From Monilinia fructicola (taxonomy: Eukaryota > Ascomycota > Leotiomycetes > Helotiales > Sclerotiniaceae): a DNA stretch of 64,000 bases. Of this stretch, positions 9,929 to 20,818 are shown in pieces. Each line of letters starts with the position of its first letter. Position 1 is the stretch's first letter. A model generated the notes under the pieces. The model made no database searches. It was not told the DNA's origin and worked only from the letters and a program-made list of their open reading frames with translations. The stretch spans positions 593,501 to 657,500 of the forward strand of contig VICG01000007.1 in assembly GCA_008692225.1 (NCBI GenBank). Reading direction: 5' to 3'. A program made the translations under genes and the position numbers.

Positions 9929-12190
9929 CTAGTTGCCCCCAGCTCTGTTCTCCGAGCTCGTGCCAATGGATTCAGCATCGGGGCCAGTCTTGGCGTCATC
10001 TTCAGATGCGCTCCACTCATCATTCAACAACCCGAATTTGATTTTGTAGCTGATTGGTAGCTTTGCCAAAAACCTTCTGCAATATAATTCGTGATTTTCC
10101 AACTTGTACAAGCCAGTACCACGGTGAAGAGGATCGTTATAATCGGTGTAAACTGATTTTCTTTCATGTTCAAAGATCTCCTCAGCTTCGGGGTAGCTTC
10201 CCATACAGAAGAGGACGTTGGCGGTACGTTCATCCAAATCTTTGGTCTTGGCGCGGAGAGAAGCGCAGCCGTCGTCATTTTTGCCCTCGTAATCCGGTGT
10301 CAACACTTGATTATGTATGAGTCCTTCTTTGAGTGACTTGCCGGGCCAGACGAGCCTTAGCCCGCAAATCATGTTGAAGTAACGAGTGAGTGGTTTCATT
10401 TTGCGAGTTTCCTGATGGAGAGTTAGGGGACGACAAATAGATGGAAATGGGAATGTATAATTTACCTCTGGACAGTGGTTTTGGAGCACCTCCCAAGCGC
10501 GTGGGTTTTTCTTTTTTGGATCTCCAAAGTCAGGAGAACCACGCCCCATGCCTTGGCGATCCATGAATGACTCGACTTCGAGACCTTGCCATCCTCCAGT
10601 GTAGCATGGGTAGTTCTTTGATTTAAGAGGCTGATCAGAAATGATATTAGTTCGGCTGACCGAGGTTGAAAGGATCAGCCTCGGCTTTCCTGGGTTCAAT
10701 TCGGCCTGTTTGCCACTTGAAATATCCACTTCCGGCTTCCGCTGTGCGTTGGAGGTTTGCATGTACTCTTCCCAAGAATCTTTCATCACGTCTGCACTGT
10801 TGAAGCCGTGCTTTTCAAGATTACCCAAGCCAATAAAAGGTTTCTCATGATTCCCGGCATCTATCATTGTATAACAGTTGAGTTGACACAATGTGTCAGG
10901 CGCCTCTGCAGGACAGAAGCGTTGTTTCGGAAATGCCTTGTCCTGGCATCTAGATACCACCTCCCGGGGGTTCATCTGAGTCTGGCATTTCATGTAACAT
11001 TTATTAGCAGCCAAAGAAGCACTGATGAAGTAGCCCTTGAGCTTTTGACCCCACTCATCGGCATCCTTTGCGACATCGATGGTATCTAAAAGGTGAATGC
11101 TATCTTCAAAATTTGAATCTGACATCCAATCGCTCATTGTGTGAATGAAATTGGGACTTGAATCGAGTCCGTTGAGTATTCTGTATGCCTTGCTGAAAGC
11201 TTGGAGGTAATCCTTCATGATCTCGCTGAGATGATAGCCAGCATCAGACATACGCCACAAGTTGTCACCTCCGGTACCCTTGATCCCATCCATTTGGCCG
11301 CAGATCAAATCATCGGTGTACGATTGACTGCTCAGGCGCAAGAAGTTTGGTGAGTCTGTAACCTTACCACCTGGGTGTTCTTCTGCGTAGAAGTAATCGT
11401 ATTTTCCCTCCAAACCAGTCTTAAAGACATCTTTTATGAGTCCGAAAACCGTTGGTAACTTCGCTTCCTTGAGTTGGTTTTTGACCCAAAGCTTATCTTT
11501 AACATTTTTTTCTTGAGTAAAAAAGGTCTCGAATCCTGTTATAGTATAAGACCAAATATGATCAATGAACCATTTCGTAATGTCACAAATGAGTTGTTGT
11601 TTTGCGTCGTCTTGCTTGGTAAAGTCTAGGATGACGCTATCGATGCTTGATGACATGTAGGCTTGGCCACGTTCCATAGATATCTGGTGATTGTTAATAT
11701 AATGGTAGAATTATGACTATCTAGAGAAGCTTACCATTGTGTTCCTACCAGAGCGAAAGACTATCCAGTAGGTCATTCCAGCCCAGTATCGAGCTCGAGC
11801 TTCATCGATTTTCTCCATCTGGGAGAGACCAGGCATTGACGAGTCTACAAACTCAAGAATTCTACGAGGATCAGGTTTCATAGAACAACCATTTGCGATG
11901 TCGCAAAAAAACTGAGATTCTCCCAATTTTTCTTTTCCGTATCGAGCTGAAAGACTTTGTTTACTATCAGACTGTAGTGCGAGAGTTTCCCATTCGCTAT
12001 AGCGCTCGGTCCAATTGACCTGCTTCATATTGGATGTAAGCATGTCGAATCTATCATCGTTGGCAATGTTTATAATGTCGACCTGTGACCATGGCTTATT
12101 TTTCTTTGGCGTGGTGACCTCAATGGATGAGTTCCCCGCCAAGGCAGTGATGGCCAAGCTAATGCAGGTTAAGAGATTAGAAAGCCGCAT
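9929..12190 (-). CDS. large secreted protein of unknown function
   Basis: Three exons, 12190-11735, 11683-10466 and 10411-9929, with introns of 51 and 54 bp (the second has branch point CTAAC and ends CATCAG). All exons are in phase 0 and code for 718 residues. A clear signal peptide opens the protein (MRLSNLLTCISLAITALAG). The rest is soluble, with scattered Cys (for example near CYMKCQTQMNP and CPAEAPDTLC) that may form disulfides, and few N-glycosylation sites. No catalytic motif that I can name is visible. Both introns are multiples of three, and the second is open, so intron retention would still give a protein. It converges on the acyltransferase gene. A fungus-specific secreted family seems likely, but I do not assign a domain. 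Confidence 0.72.
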
Positions 12191-12711
12191 GCTTGATCAG
12201 CGTAACTGAGCGGAATGATTGAGTATGGATCAGTCAATATCGATGAGGAAGGTTGTTGATTCAAGATGCTCAAGGTGTTGTGTTAATGTTCTATCAAAAA
12301 GGGGGTAAATTCAAGAGAAAATCGGGGGAAATAGATGTGTATAATGGAGTCTGAATGTGAAACTGATGAGAGAAAAAGTCGATGGTGAAGGGGGGAAGTG
12401 CCTTTCTTATATAGACTGCAAATTTGTTAGCGTCAACAAAAAATACATTGAATACTAAGGCTCAAAGGGGGGAAGAAGCTTAACAGAGTCATGTTCATAC
12501 ACTTAGTTACTACCAAGCCATGAGATATTACGCCTATGGCCTAGATTCTTAAACTCAACAGCAATTTCTAAAATCTAAGAAGCTACTAATCTGACCAGAA
12601 ATTTAAGTACAAGAGAAATATATCGCTAGTACCATGAGAAAAATCCTCCACAAGCGTGATTTTTGCTGATGTGGTAGCATAAGCCAGCGTACTAGCTTAT
12701 ACGGTGGTATA

Positions 12712-14260
12712 TTATGCGCCCATCTTATATAATTCCATATATTGATAGATATATACAGAAAAATCATATAAGCAAACCTCTCTCAACAAAAGATTGACAA
12801 AGCAGATCCTGATGCCCAATATCTGCTCAAGTGATTGCAAATAGGTTCTAAGACGGCATTGAGGAATCGACAACCATGGAACATGTGGAGGACCATCATA
12901 AGTCACGTATCTCCTCCGCCATTTTGTAAATGAAGGCATTTTGATGAATCCCTTCATTCCACTGTGGCTCAGTCTAAAGATTAGTATAGACAAGACTCTT
13001 GAGAAATTCAACACTATTGGTAGTTCAACATAATGCAGCACTAACAACATAATGCAGCACTAAATAAAGTTTAGAGATCGACTCTCTTCTTTCAGCTTTC
13101 CAAAAGTGACGTTCATTTTGGTGACAGCTTGTGATTTCCCAACAATGCTATTACCCTTAAGAGCCTCGATGCCCAGAATGAATGATGTATCCACTACTGA
13201 TACTGGCCACCTATACACAACATACTCACACTGTTCCGTAGCATTGATCAATTGACTTGGAACGTCGGAATAGAACTTCAACAATGTAATCTGAATCAGT
13301 CAACAAAAGCCAGTGAGATTATTGACAAGTGTCGATTGAGCTGGTATACCTTCAGCTACACATGAAACCCGTTAGTTGTGCATCTGAAGTATACACATCC
13401 CTGTAAGAATTCGATCTTGTAATCAGATCTGACAGGTGTTCCTATGCTAGAAAACTAACATGATAAACTAGCTAATAAAGATACCAGTACTGTCATGATG
13501 AAGCTAACGCCAAGCTGGCATGAGCCAAGATCCAGAGAATGCACCACATCTCCGAAAACAATATGCAAAGTATATCCCTCCATCCGGGTGTAGTAATCAT
13601 TATCAAAAACATATTCTTCTTCCGTTATTTCAGTAACATCTGCTGCCCTGCAATAACAAGTTTAGAGAACCAATTTTGGCAGACATATCCGTGCCAGTTC
13701 CAAAGGCTTAAGTACAAAACTTTCCCGCATAGCAGAGATGAACAAAGCGCTGTTATCATGTGAAAAACGAGGTAGATGTTAATAATATCCAGAATATAAA
13801 TATTCTTGAGGCCACATATACCTTACCATTTATCTACTCCTTCCTTTGCTCGTACAGATAAGTATCCACCACTTGGTAGTGTACCGGCGCTATAGAAAGC
13901 AGAAAGACCATTGCACGAACATGAACACGAACACGAACATGTAGATACTAAATTGAAAGAAGCACCCATCGCAATCATAGCAATACTCCATTGCCCCATT
14001 TCATAATATAACAAGTGTCCATTTGCAACCGCAGTAACATCGGGAAAATCTCATAATGAAGAGTTACAGAGAGAGTCCTAAAATAAACATGACCAAAACG
14101 AGGGAGCAATATTGCTCACTCATCCCTTGGTCCTTGATATTCCAAAATGACCTTGTTAAGGATGCGTGGCCACATCTCTGCTACAGCCCCCATCAAGTTA
14201 TCGCCGTTCACCCAGAGCCAGATAGCATGATTTTTGAGCTGTCACAAGCGTGGTAAATAT
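12712..14260 (-). pseudogene. coding-like fragments, probable gene relic(s)
   Basis: Several minus-strand segments look protein-like but do not join into one frame. About 14140-14245 reads AIWLWVNGDNLMGAVAEMWP. About 13823-14040 reads DVTAVANGHLLYYEMGQW followed by an alternating Cys-Ser run. 13060-13284 and 12712-13000 hold further fragments. The Trp/Gly-rich pieces resemble blades of a secreted lectin or propeller-type protein, but this is a guess. The element at 14273-14981 sits directly upstream and may have separated them from their promoter. A split gene with several unrecognised introns is the alternative. Confidence 0.3.
13026..13063. repeat. perfect 19-bp tandem duplication
   Basis: CAACATAATGCAGCACTAA occurs twice without a gap. 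Confidence 0.97.
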
Positions 14261-14272
14261 TTCCCGATACAC

Positions 14273-14981
14273 CCTAGAGTACCACAAATATGGCAGTATG
14301 CAATATAATTGTAGAATCCTCCCTAACTCCTATTATAGCGTATATTTTATACATATAATAGTAGGAGCTTTGAAGCGTTCACATTGAAAGATTTTTGGAA
14401 TACTATATTAGTTTCAAAATAGCTTCAAATACTATATTAGCTTCAAAATACTAGTATATTGTTCTTAATCCCACTTTAACTCTTCTATTTTATTTTGACA
14501 TCATCAACTTTACTTCAATACCATCAATACTATTGATACTATTATTATTTTATTAATAGTAAGTTATTTAATTTGTTGAAGAATTGCTTTTCTACCTCGC
14601 TTTCGTTCCCCTATTTCGAAAAATGCTCCCCCCTTTTCCTTATTCCATAATAATGTATTAACCACAAGAGATTCTAAATAGCTTCAATACTACTACTAAT
14701 AACAACAACAATGACGATGATAGTATGAACTAATAAAGCAATACACTTAAATAAGCCAAAATCTTATAATATACTTGAATAAGCTTAGTTTAATATACTA
14801 AGATTAATAATAGATTCTGCTCAAAATAAAAATGTGCATTGTTAATGTTCAACGTTTCTTCTTATGTTATATATCCAAAGATCTATAGATTGCTTGATAT
14901 TATCTATCAAAATGCCATTTTAAATATAGTATTATACTATAAATCGGATATAGCGTATTGCTATATCTTTGGTACTCTAGG
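14273..14981 (+). mobile_element. MITE-like non-autonomous inverted-repeat element, copy 1
   Basis: A 709-bp AT-rich, non-coding unit begins CCTAGAGTACCAC and ends GGTACTCTAGG, the inverse of its start. It is flanked by a perfect 5-bp direct repeat TACAC (14268-14272 and 14982-14986). A second copy lies in the opposite orientation at 45888-46634. Both share the internal block GTAGAATCCTCCCTAA, the segment with TTTCGAAA and the pur/pyr tract near CCTCGCTTTC, and the TATTAAGCTTA-type interior. No transposase frame exists, so movement would need a helper. A 5-bp target duplication does not fit Tc1/mariner (TA), so I leave the superfamily open. Confidence 0.85.
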
Positions 14982-14986
14982 TACAC

Positions 14987-16782
14987 CGGAAAGAACAATG
15001 TGGCAACATTAATATATAGGTAGACTTACAAGCGTATCGTACGTACATCAAGCGAAGTTAGAATAAAGTTAGACTTGGTAAGTCCATAGTGCCAATTTTT
15101 GAGCGAAATAATGGGTGGATTTTGATCATCAGCAGTGGTACGTGTCACCTGTCAAGACAACTTGGCACGGTTGACCTTGGGACCGCAAAACTCGCCTATT
15201 GCTCCAATTATGGAGAGGAGATGAAGTCGGGAGGTATTATTGGAGCCTGGGCTTAGGAACGACTTTTGCTACTACTGCTAGCATCCTGCTGCCCCCTCTC
15301 ATGTAAAGGTTCACTCCAGGACCGATGGAGATGATATGAAGATTTACTAGCTACCCGAGGAGAGCTTTTAGATTTTCAAATTTCTCAAAAGGTTGAAGGT
15401 CGTATCTAGCTACTCGAGTAAAGAGGTTATCGAAATCATCGAATCAAATGATAGAATTTCTCAATAATTATCCCTGTGAGAATGTAATGCGAAGAAAATA
15501 GGGTAGAATTGATGGCATTCAGAATATTGCGGTAACACTAAAGAACTAGATTCTACGAAGTGGCAGATCTCTGAGGATATCAGAGCTCTACTAAAACTAA
15601 TCGAACCTAGTTAGCTCCCCCTGTCACCATAGCGCAAACCATATATTCCAACAGAGTTTTTGAATATTTGTGACTTGAGATATAAAATAATATTGATGGT
15701 TTTCTCTCTAATCTACCAATCAGAAACTATAAAATATCTTCAGTGATCCTTCAAAATCGATTTCCTTCGCTTATCCTATCTTATCAGGAAGAGGTCGAGT
15801 ATATCGTCACTTGCTGATTGAATACTTTCCAAGTCTTGAACTAACTGACATCTGCTAGTCGCTGTCAGTCAGCCCCATAAGTTGTCGAGTGACGAGCGAC
15901 TACTCTGATTGGTGGCGACATTATAAGCTTTTCGAAGGATGAAAATTTCATCAACTATGAAGTCATCAAACCATTGAATCTGGGGATACTGCTTTGCTTT
16001 CCACGGTGGCAAAATTAACAATATCTGAACTTGTAAGAACCATCGTAGCAAATTTGACCACGTTGACATTTCATTAAGGAGATACGATTCAGCAAGTTCT
16101 CATTCTTTTGCCCGTGTACTCGTAGTTTTTGAATACTGCACCTCTGTTCTGTTGACTCTCTGTATCCTGCAGAAACTTTGGAGTGTGCACAAGATGTCTT
16201 GACATAGAAGGAAAGAACAGAGTTTTTGAGGCATCATATTCGAGTGCCAATAGGTGAGACAATAACAATTTGAAATCGAAGTGTTGGGTGAAAGTAAGAC
16301 AGAGATTTTGGAGGAAAATGTGATTTCATATACTCATTTCAAGATTCAAATTGCATATCCATATCTAGAATAGCCTCTATACTATGCTAAACGTGTATCA
16401 AGTGTCGCCATTATTTCATCTTGATTCCCTCTTTCGTCTATTGATAATGATTGAACCCACGTAACATTTAGATGGTAACTAATTTGTACAAATTCTGTAC
16501 TGCGAGAAGGAATGCTCTCTAAAAAAAGCCTCTAGGGATTTTGAAAACTTACAACCGTAGTCGATATCTCATTTAGTGTTCCAGGACATCTACCTGTTCA
16601 TTATGGACACTTTGATTTCAACATCCAACTGAAATAAGTACCATCAAACCGATAATATAAACATCATAACTTGATCAGATTGTTCATTGCAACTTGATCA
16701 TTGTAACTTGATCATTACGACTTGGTCATTACAACTTGATCATACATCCAACACTCATCTCGCCCTAATTTCATCACCAATC
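14987..16782. other. intergenic region with one short coding-like frame
   Basis: No firm gene. A 66-codon minus-strand frame at 15869-16069 begins MSTWSNLLRWFLQVQILL and reads like protein, but has no partner exon that I can support; it may be a relic. Confidence 0.35.
16667..16744. repeat. 14-bp minisatellite (AACTTGATCATTRY)
   Basis: About four tandem 14-bp units of the type AACTTGATCATTAC, with single-base variation, lie 40-115 bp upstream of the start codon at 16783 and could fall in its promoter or 5' leader. Confidence 0.9.
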
Positions 16783-17255
16783 ATGGAACGTTTGGTACCT
16801 GGAGGACATAGACCTTTGCGTCAACGTATGTTTTGTTGCGTATTCACGTAAACCGATATCAATCTTCTCCAATGAAAAGGCTATTCCTTCGAAAAACTAC
16901 CCAGTCAAGAAAACTTCCATAAGAAATTCCACGACATCAATTACTGGAAAGCAAAGCTAGCGTTTCGGGGAGCATCATCAGTGGGTGACGTTATGATCGA
17001 GCTTATTGAACGGTGTATCGATCTCGAACTTCCGAATAGCATACACCCGAGAGTTGCGGTTGTGGAGTATATGTTGTCTAGGGAGTGGGCTGCATTGAGG
17101 GGGGAGAAAATGAGTTGGAGGATGATGAGGATGAGGTATTTGACGAGGAGGTTTATGATGCAGATGTTGAGGATGGAGGAGATAGCGGTTACGAGGATTA
17201 TGACGAATATGATGAAGACAGGACACTAAGATGTACTCTGAACTCTGACCTCTGA
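16783..17255 (+). CDS. small acidic protein, frame broken in a G run
   Basis: Exon 16783-16825 joins exon 16880 onward through a 54-bp intron (GTATGT...AAAAG). The product begins MERLVPGGHRPLRQRYSFEK and runs cleanly to Ala-Leu-Arg at about 17098. There a G6 run (17099-17104) lies before the end. Read as is, the tail is an odd Met/Arg-rich string ending at 17229. With one more G, the tail becomes a strongly acidic Asp/Glu/Tyr-rich segment ending at 17255, about 139 residues in all. The acidic reading is far more protein-like, so I infer a one-base loss in the run (sequencing error or mutation). I do not recognise the family. The acidic tail would suit a nuclear or chromatin-associated partner, but nothing else supports that. 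Confidence 0.5.
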
Positions 17256-18526
17256 AGACACCATAGAAGTAATTGCATAGTAAAAAATATTCCATCAATG
17301 ATACTAAAATCTACCTCTGCGTCCCCAAACCTTTCGTTTTCTAACCATTCATCTCGACAAACTGTTCGTCCAATGATATCATGTAACCTTACACATAATA
17401 TACCAAGACTTTTGCACGTGATACTGCATATTTTGTTGCATATCTACAAATGGTAATATTATAATGCTGACACACGTGATCATGGTAATATCATAGCCTG
17501 CTTGGCAGGGAGGATGCGATGCTGAGTCAGTGTGGGCAAGCTACGCGAGTGTTCTAGCGCCCTTTGATTGATCTGCATACAGTACTGTGTCATCGCCAGA
17601 AAGTCCTCAGATCAGTACACTGAGATAACGGGCGAAAGAGATATTCCAGTAGAAATCTCTGCAAAGTCCATTGGAATGGGTCTTGGCGTACTAGTATCCT
17701 GATCTGAGCACCTTCTGGCGGCACGAGCAAGCAGATCATATGATTACGTCACCGCGGAATTGTATGTAATATATACTCCAGTAAGTATCAAATACACTGG
17801 AGGACAATATTCTCGCAGGTCTGGAATATTAAACCAGGTAACTTCTTTATGTTATTCCACTTTATGTTATCCACAGTAGAATCTAAGGTTCTATTAAGAT
17901 TAAGGTTGCTCTGAACCTGACACTGCTGATTATGGTCGTGTTGCTACTGATGTAATTGGTGATATGACGACAGAGAGATAATGGAATGGAGTTTGGAGAA
18001 AAGTTGTGTGCTTACTTCTACCTTTTAAAGTGTGAGAGGGTAGACGACCTTGAGGATATTCTTTTTCTGGAGCCCGGGTTGAGAGATGGCCCAGGTTATG
18101 ATTGAAAAGGAGACGGGAAGGAAATTATTGAGTGATATGAAGATGTTCGAAATGCACACATTCTCCCTATGTCACCTATTCCGATTTGCGTTAGTGCTCA
18201 AATCAGAAAAGAAAACAGATGTACAGCTTGATACAAGTGGTCACAGCAGTATTCAAGTGCATTCTTGTCAAACAAGTTTTATTCCCCTCTCCACTCTTCT
18301 ATCTCATAAAGACAACTCAAAACTTCAAAATCAAATCAAATCCGCCAAACCCTACACCATTCCACAAAGAAATCATGCATCATCCAAGACCTCCAGGATC
18401 CTCACATCTTTCCCTCCTGCAAGTTACACCTCTACAAGGTCCCGCCTATTCTTCAACCTGAACCTTGTTCTTCAACGAGTTTAGGGCCCTGCATATCTTT
18501 CCCCCAAACATTGAGCCCAAACTGGC
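17256..18526. other. intergenic region
   Basis: No supported gene. A plus-strand frame of 132 codons at 18086-18484 lacks any recognisable domain and is probably chance. Confidence 0.4.
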
Positions 18527-19465
18527 TTAAGATTCACTTGTTTCAGAAGCGACTTCCTTGCTACCACCTAGCATCGAGCCTGCACCACCAGCTTCGGAAG
18601 ATGCGCCGGTACCAGAACCCGCTCCCTTACCACCACCTAGCATCGAGGCTGCACCACCGGCTCCAGAAGATGCGCCGGTACCAGAACCTGCTCCCTTACC
18701 ACCACCTAGCATTGCGGCTAAGCCACCAGCTCCGGAAGATGCGCCTGCTCCGCTACCCGAGGAACCCAATCCAGATGAAGCACCGGCTCCAGAAGGTGCG
18801 CCTGCTCCGCCACCCAAGGAACCCAATCCAGAAGATGCACCTGTGCCAGAACCCGCTCCCTTACCACCACCTAACATCGCAGCTAAGCCACCAGCTCCGG
18901 AAGATGCACCTGTGCCTGAGCCCGCTCCCTTACCGCCACCTAACATCGCGGCTAAGCCACCAGCTCCGGAAGATGCACCTGCGCCTGAGCCCGCTCCCTT
19001 AGCCCCGCCTAAAATCGCGGCTAAGCCACCAGCTCCGGAAGATCCGCCACTACCACCGCCACCTAAAAGAGCTCCAAGACCTGATAGCCCTGATGCGGAA
19101 GGAGGCTTGCCGCTGGAGGTACCGGATCCTCCGAGAAGAGATCCGAGACCTGACATTCCGGAAGCTCCACCTTTCCCGCCAGCACCTGCACCGCCTAGAG
19201 CAGATCCGAGACCTGACATTCCAGACGCACCTGATCCGCCGCTGGGAGCACCAGCTGCACCGAGAGATGCGCCAGCTCCGCCAGGGGATGCACCGGCTCC
19301 GCCGAGGGTAGACCCAAGTCCTGCTGAGCCAGAGGTTGATGAGGATGCACCGGTGGATGCGCCTGCGCCAAGACTGCCACTGTCACGTTCCTGGAAGTTG
19401 GCTGGGGTAGGGGCTCCTGAGATGAGAGGGAGGATAGAGATAATGAGAGAGATGTGGAAATGCAT
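18527..19465 (-). CDS. secreted Gly/Ala/Ser-rich repeat protein
   Basis: A single exon of 312 residues starts with a signal peptide (MHFHISLIISILPLISGA). The mature part is almost all Gly, Ala, Ser and Leu, has no Cys, and carries two repeat types. The first half has SGLGSLLGG-like units. The second half has about six copies of a 23-residue unit of the form GAGGLAAMLGGGKGAGSGTG plus ASS, some degenerated toward the C-terminus. Low-complexity Gly-Ala repeats of this kind occur in silk-like and cell-wall structural proteins; here a structural role at the hyphal surface is inference. A second, shorter Gly-rich secreted protein follows the same strand upstream at 20368-20818. The repeats leave the opposite strand open too, but signal peptide and composition support the minus strand. 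Confidence 0.8.
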   Translation of the reverse strand: MHFHISLIISILPLISGAPTPANFQERDSGSLGAGASTGASSSTSGSAGLGSTLGGAGASPGGAGASLGAAGAPSGGSGASGMSGLGSALGGAGAGGKGGASGMSGLGSLLGGSGTSSGKPPSASGLSGLGALLGGGGSGGSSGAGGLAAILGGAKGAGSGAGASSGAGGLAAMLGGGKGAGSGTGASSGAGGLAAMLGGGKGAGSGTGASSGLGSLGGGAGAPSGAGASSGLGSSGSGAGASSGAGGLAAMLGGGKGAGSGTGASSGAGGAASMLGGGKGAGSGTGASSEAGGAGSMLGGSKEVASETSES

Positions 19466-20367
19466 CTTGATCTGATTGGTTTAGAAAGTTGAGAACTTGG
19501 AAGAAGAATTGATAAAGAAAGTTTTTTGATAAATCAAATCAAAAGCGAAAGTTTGGTGAGTAAAGTGAAAAAGAACGTCAACGTTGCTGGTTTCTTGAGC
19601 TAGCAAGTGTGAAAGAATGTAAAGATAGTGTGAAGAGTGAGTGAAGAGTGAGTGAAGAGTGAGTGAGTGATAGCCATAAAAGTCGGTTCATCGTGAGCTT
19701 AAGTACTTCAATTGGGAGTCTAGTAAGTAAGCGAAACAGGTATATCCCCAGAATCCTTCTTGACGTAAAACACTTGCTAGTTGCTTTCAAACGTCTATCA
19801 TTAATTAACCTCATGCCCGTTGAGCTTGCCATTCGATATTAAAATCAGACAGTTTTCCATATTTCAAAACAAAACCTCTTTTGCGGAGGAGTAAAAGAAA
19901 TTCCATTGAATTGTTTGCATAATCCCGAGGTGTTTATGCTTGTTGTGTATGTTTATGCTGATCACTGGCGTTGTCTGGAGATGTATCTGAAACTTGCTGG
20001 GCTGATGTGAATGGAAGATAATCAGGAGCATTGGGCAGATGGATATCCGTGTCGAAAGCTCCCTTTTTATGCGTTTTGACCGAGGTTTAATTTGACTTCA
20101 CAGGACCAACTTGCTGGAGTTTGCTATCACGCTTTGGTCGCGTCACCTACTATAATCACATCAATCACGCATATTCATGTCGAAAACTGCATTGAAACTT
20201 GGGTAAAAGGTCTGTCTATTTTTGGACGTCAAATCGAGTCAATTGAAACAGGACAGAGCATAAGTGAAAGTTCTCATTCTCTCTTCATCTCATCATTCCC
20301 ACACTACTTCACAAAAGTTCTACTCTTCCACGCTTCCCAATTCCAACATCATCTCCTCCCTATTTCA
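19466..20367. other. intergenic region with promoter of the repeat protein
   Basis: No gene. It includes an 11-bp tandem repeat (listed separately) within 210 bp upstream of the 19465 start codon. Confidence 0.5.
19630..19670. repeat. 11-bp tandem repeat GTGAAGAGTGA
   Basis: Three perfect 11-bp units followed by a partial GTGA unit. Confidence 0.95.
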
Positions 20368-20818
20368 TTAAAGGGCACCAGTCAAGCCGGACAAAAGACC
20401 ACCACCGCCTGTAGCCCCATTTGCAAGCCCAGAACCTGCTCCACCAAGAAGTGTACCCTATTTACCCTATCAGCCCTTTATTCCAAAATCACCCAACATA
20501 AAAATGAAAGGAAAAAAACTTACCAATTCCCCGGTCCCTCCAGCAGTGTCACCAACAGTACCTGCAGTCGAACCCACAGTACCTGTAGCCGGCTGAGCAG
20601 CTCCTGTCAAGCCAGATAGGAGACCGCCGCCTTCAGTTGAGGCTCCCGATGTGCCCCCAAGGAGACCTCCCAATTGACGTTTGGCCTGAAGGGTTGTTAG
20701 AAATGTTTCAATCGCTGTAATTATATGGAGGGGCTAGTTCTTGTACTAGGTGAGATGGGATACATACAGGTGCGGCAAGAACCAAAGGTAGAAGAGCGAG
20801 GATGATTGAAAAACGCAT
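20368..20818 (-). CDS. small secreted Gly-rich protein with KR processing site
   Basis: Three exons, 20818-20768, 20685-20524 and 20457-20368, with introns of 82 and 66 bp, all phase 0, encode exactly 100 residues. It opens with a signal peptide (MRFSIILALLPLVLAAP) immediately followed by AKRQ, a Kex2-type dibasic site. The mature part is Gly/Thr/Leu-rich with the motif GGLLSGLTGA near both ends and no Cys. Because the gene is split into short exons it is easy to miss. Together with the larger repeat protein downstream on the same strand it may form a pair of surface or secreted structural proteins. The function is unknown; a processed peptide is possible given the KR site. Confidence 0.75.

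Noticed and set aside
10412..10465. Reading the third intron of the secreted protein as coding
   Set aside because: It is open, but has a GTAAAT donor, CTAAC branch point and CATCAG acceptor at normal spacing; splicing is more likely.
16667..16744. Regular short repeats considered as a CRISPR-like array
   Set aside because: Fourteen-base units are contiguous without spacers and the genome is fungal; a minisatellite.
18558..19475. 305-codon plus-strand Pro/Ala/Glu-rich open frame and a 163-codon plus frame at 18511
   Set aside because: They lie opposite the Gly-rich gene and stay open only because of its repeats. The minus strand has the signal peptide and the coherent 23-residue unit.
20092..20619. 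175-codon plus-strand frame rich in Ser/Thr/Cys
   Set aside because: Antisense of the spliced small secreted gene and crosses its introns.
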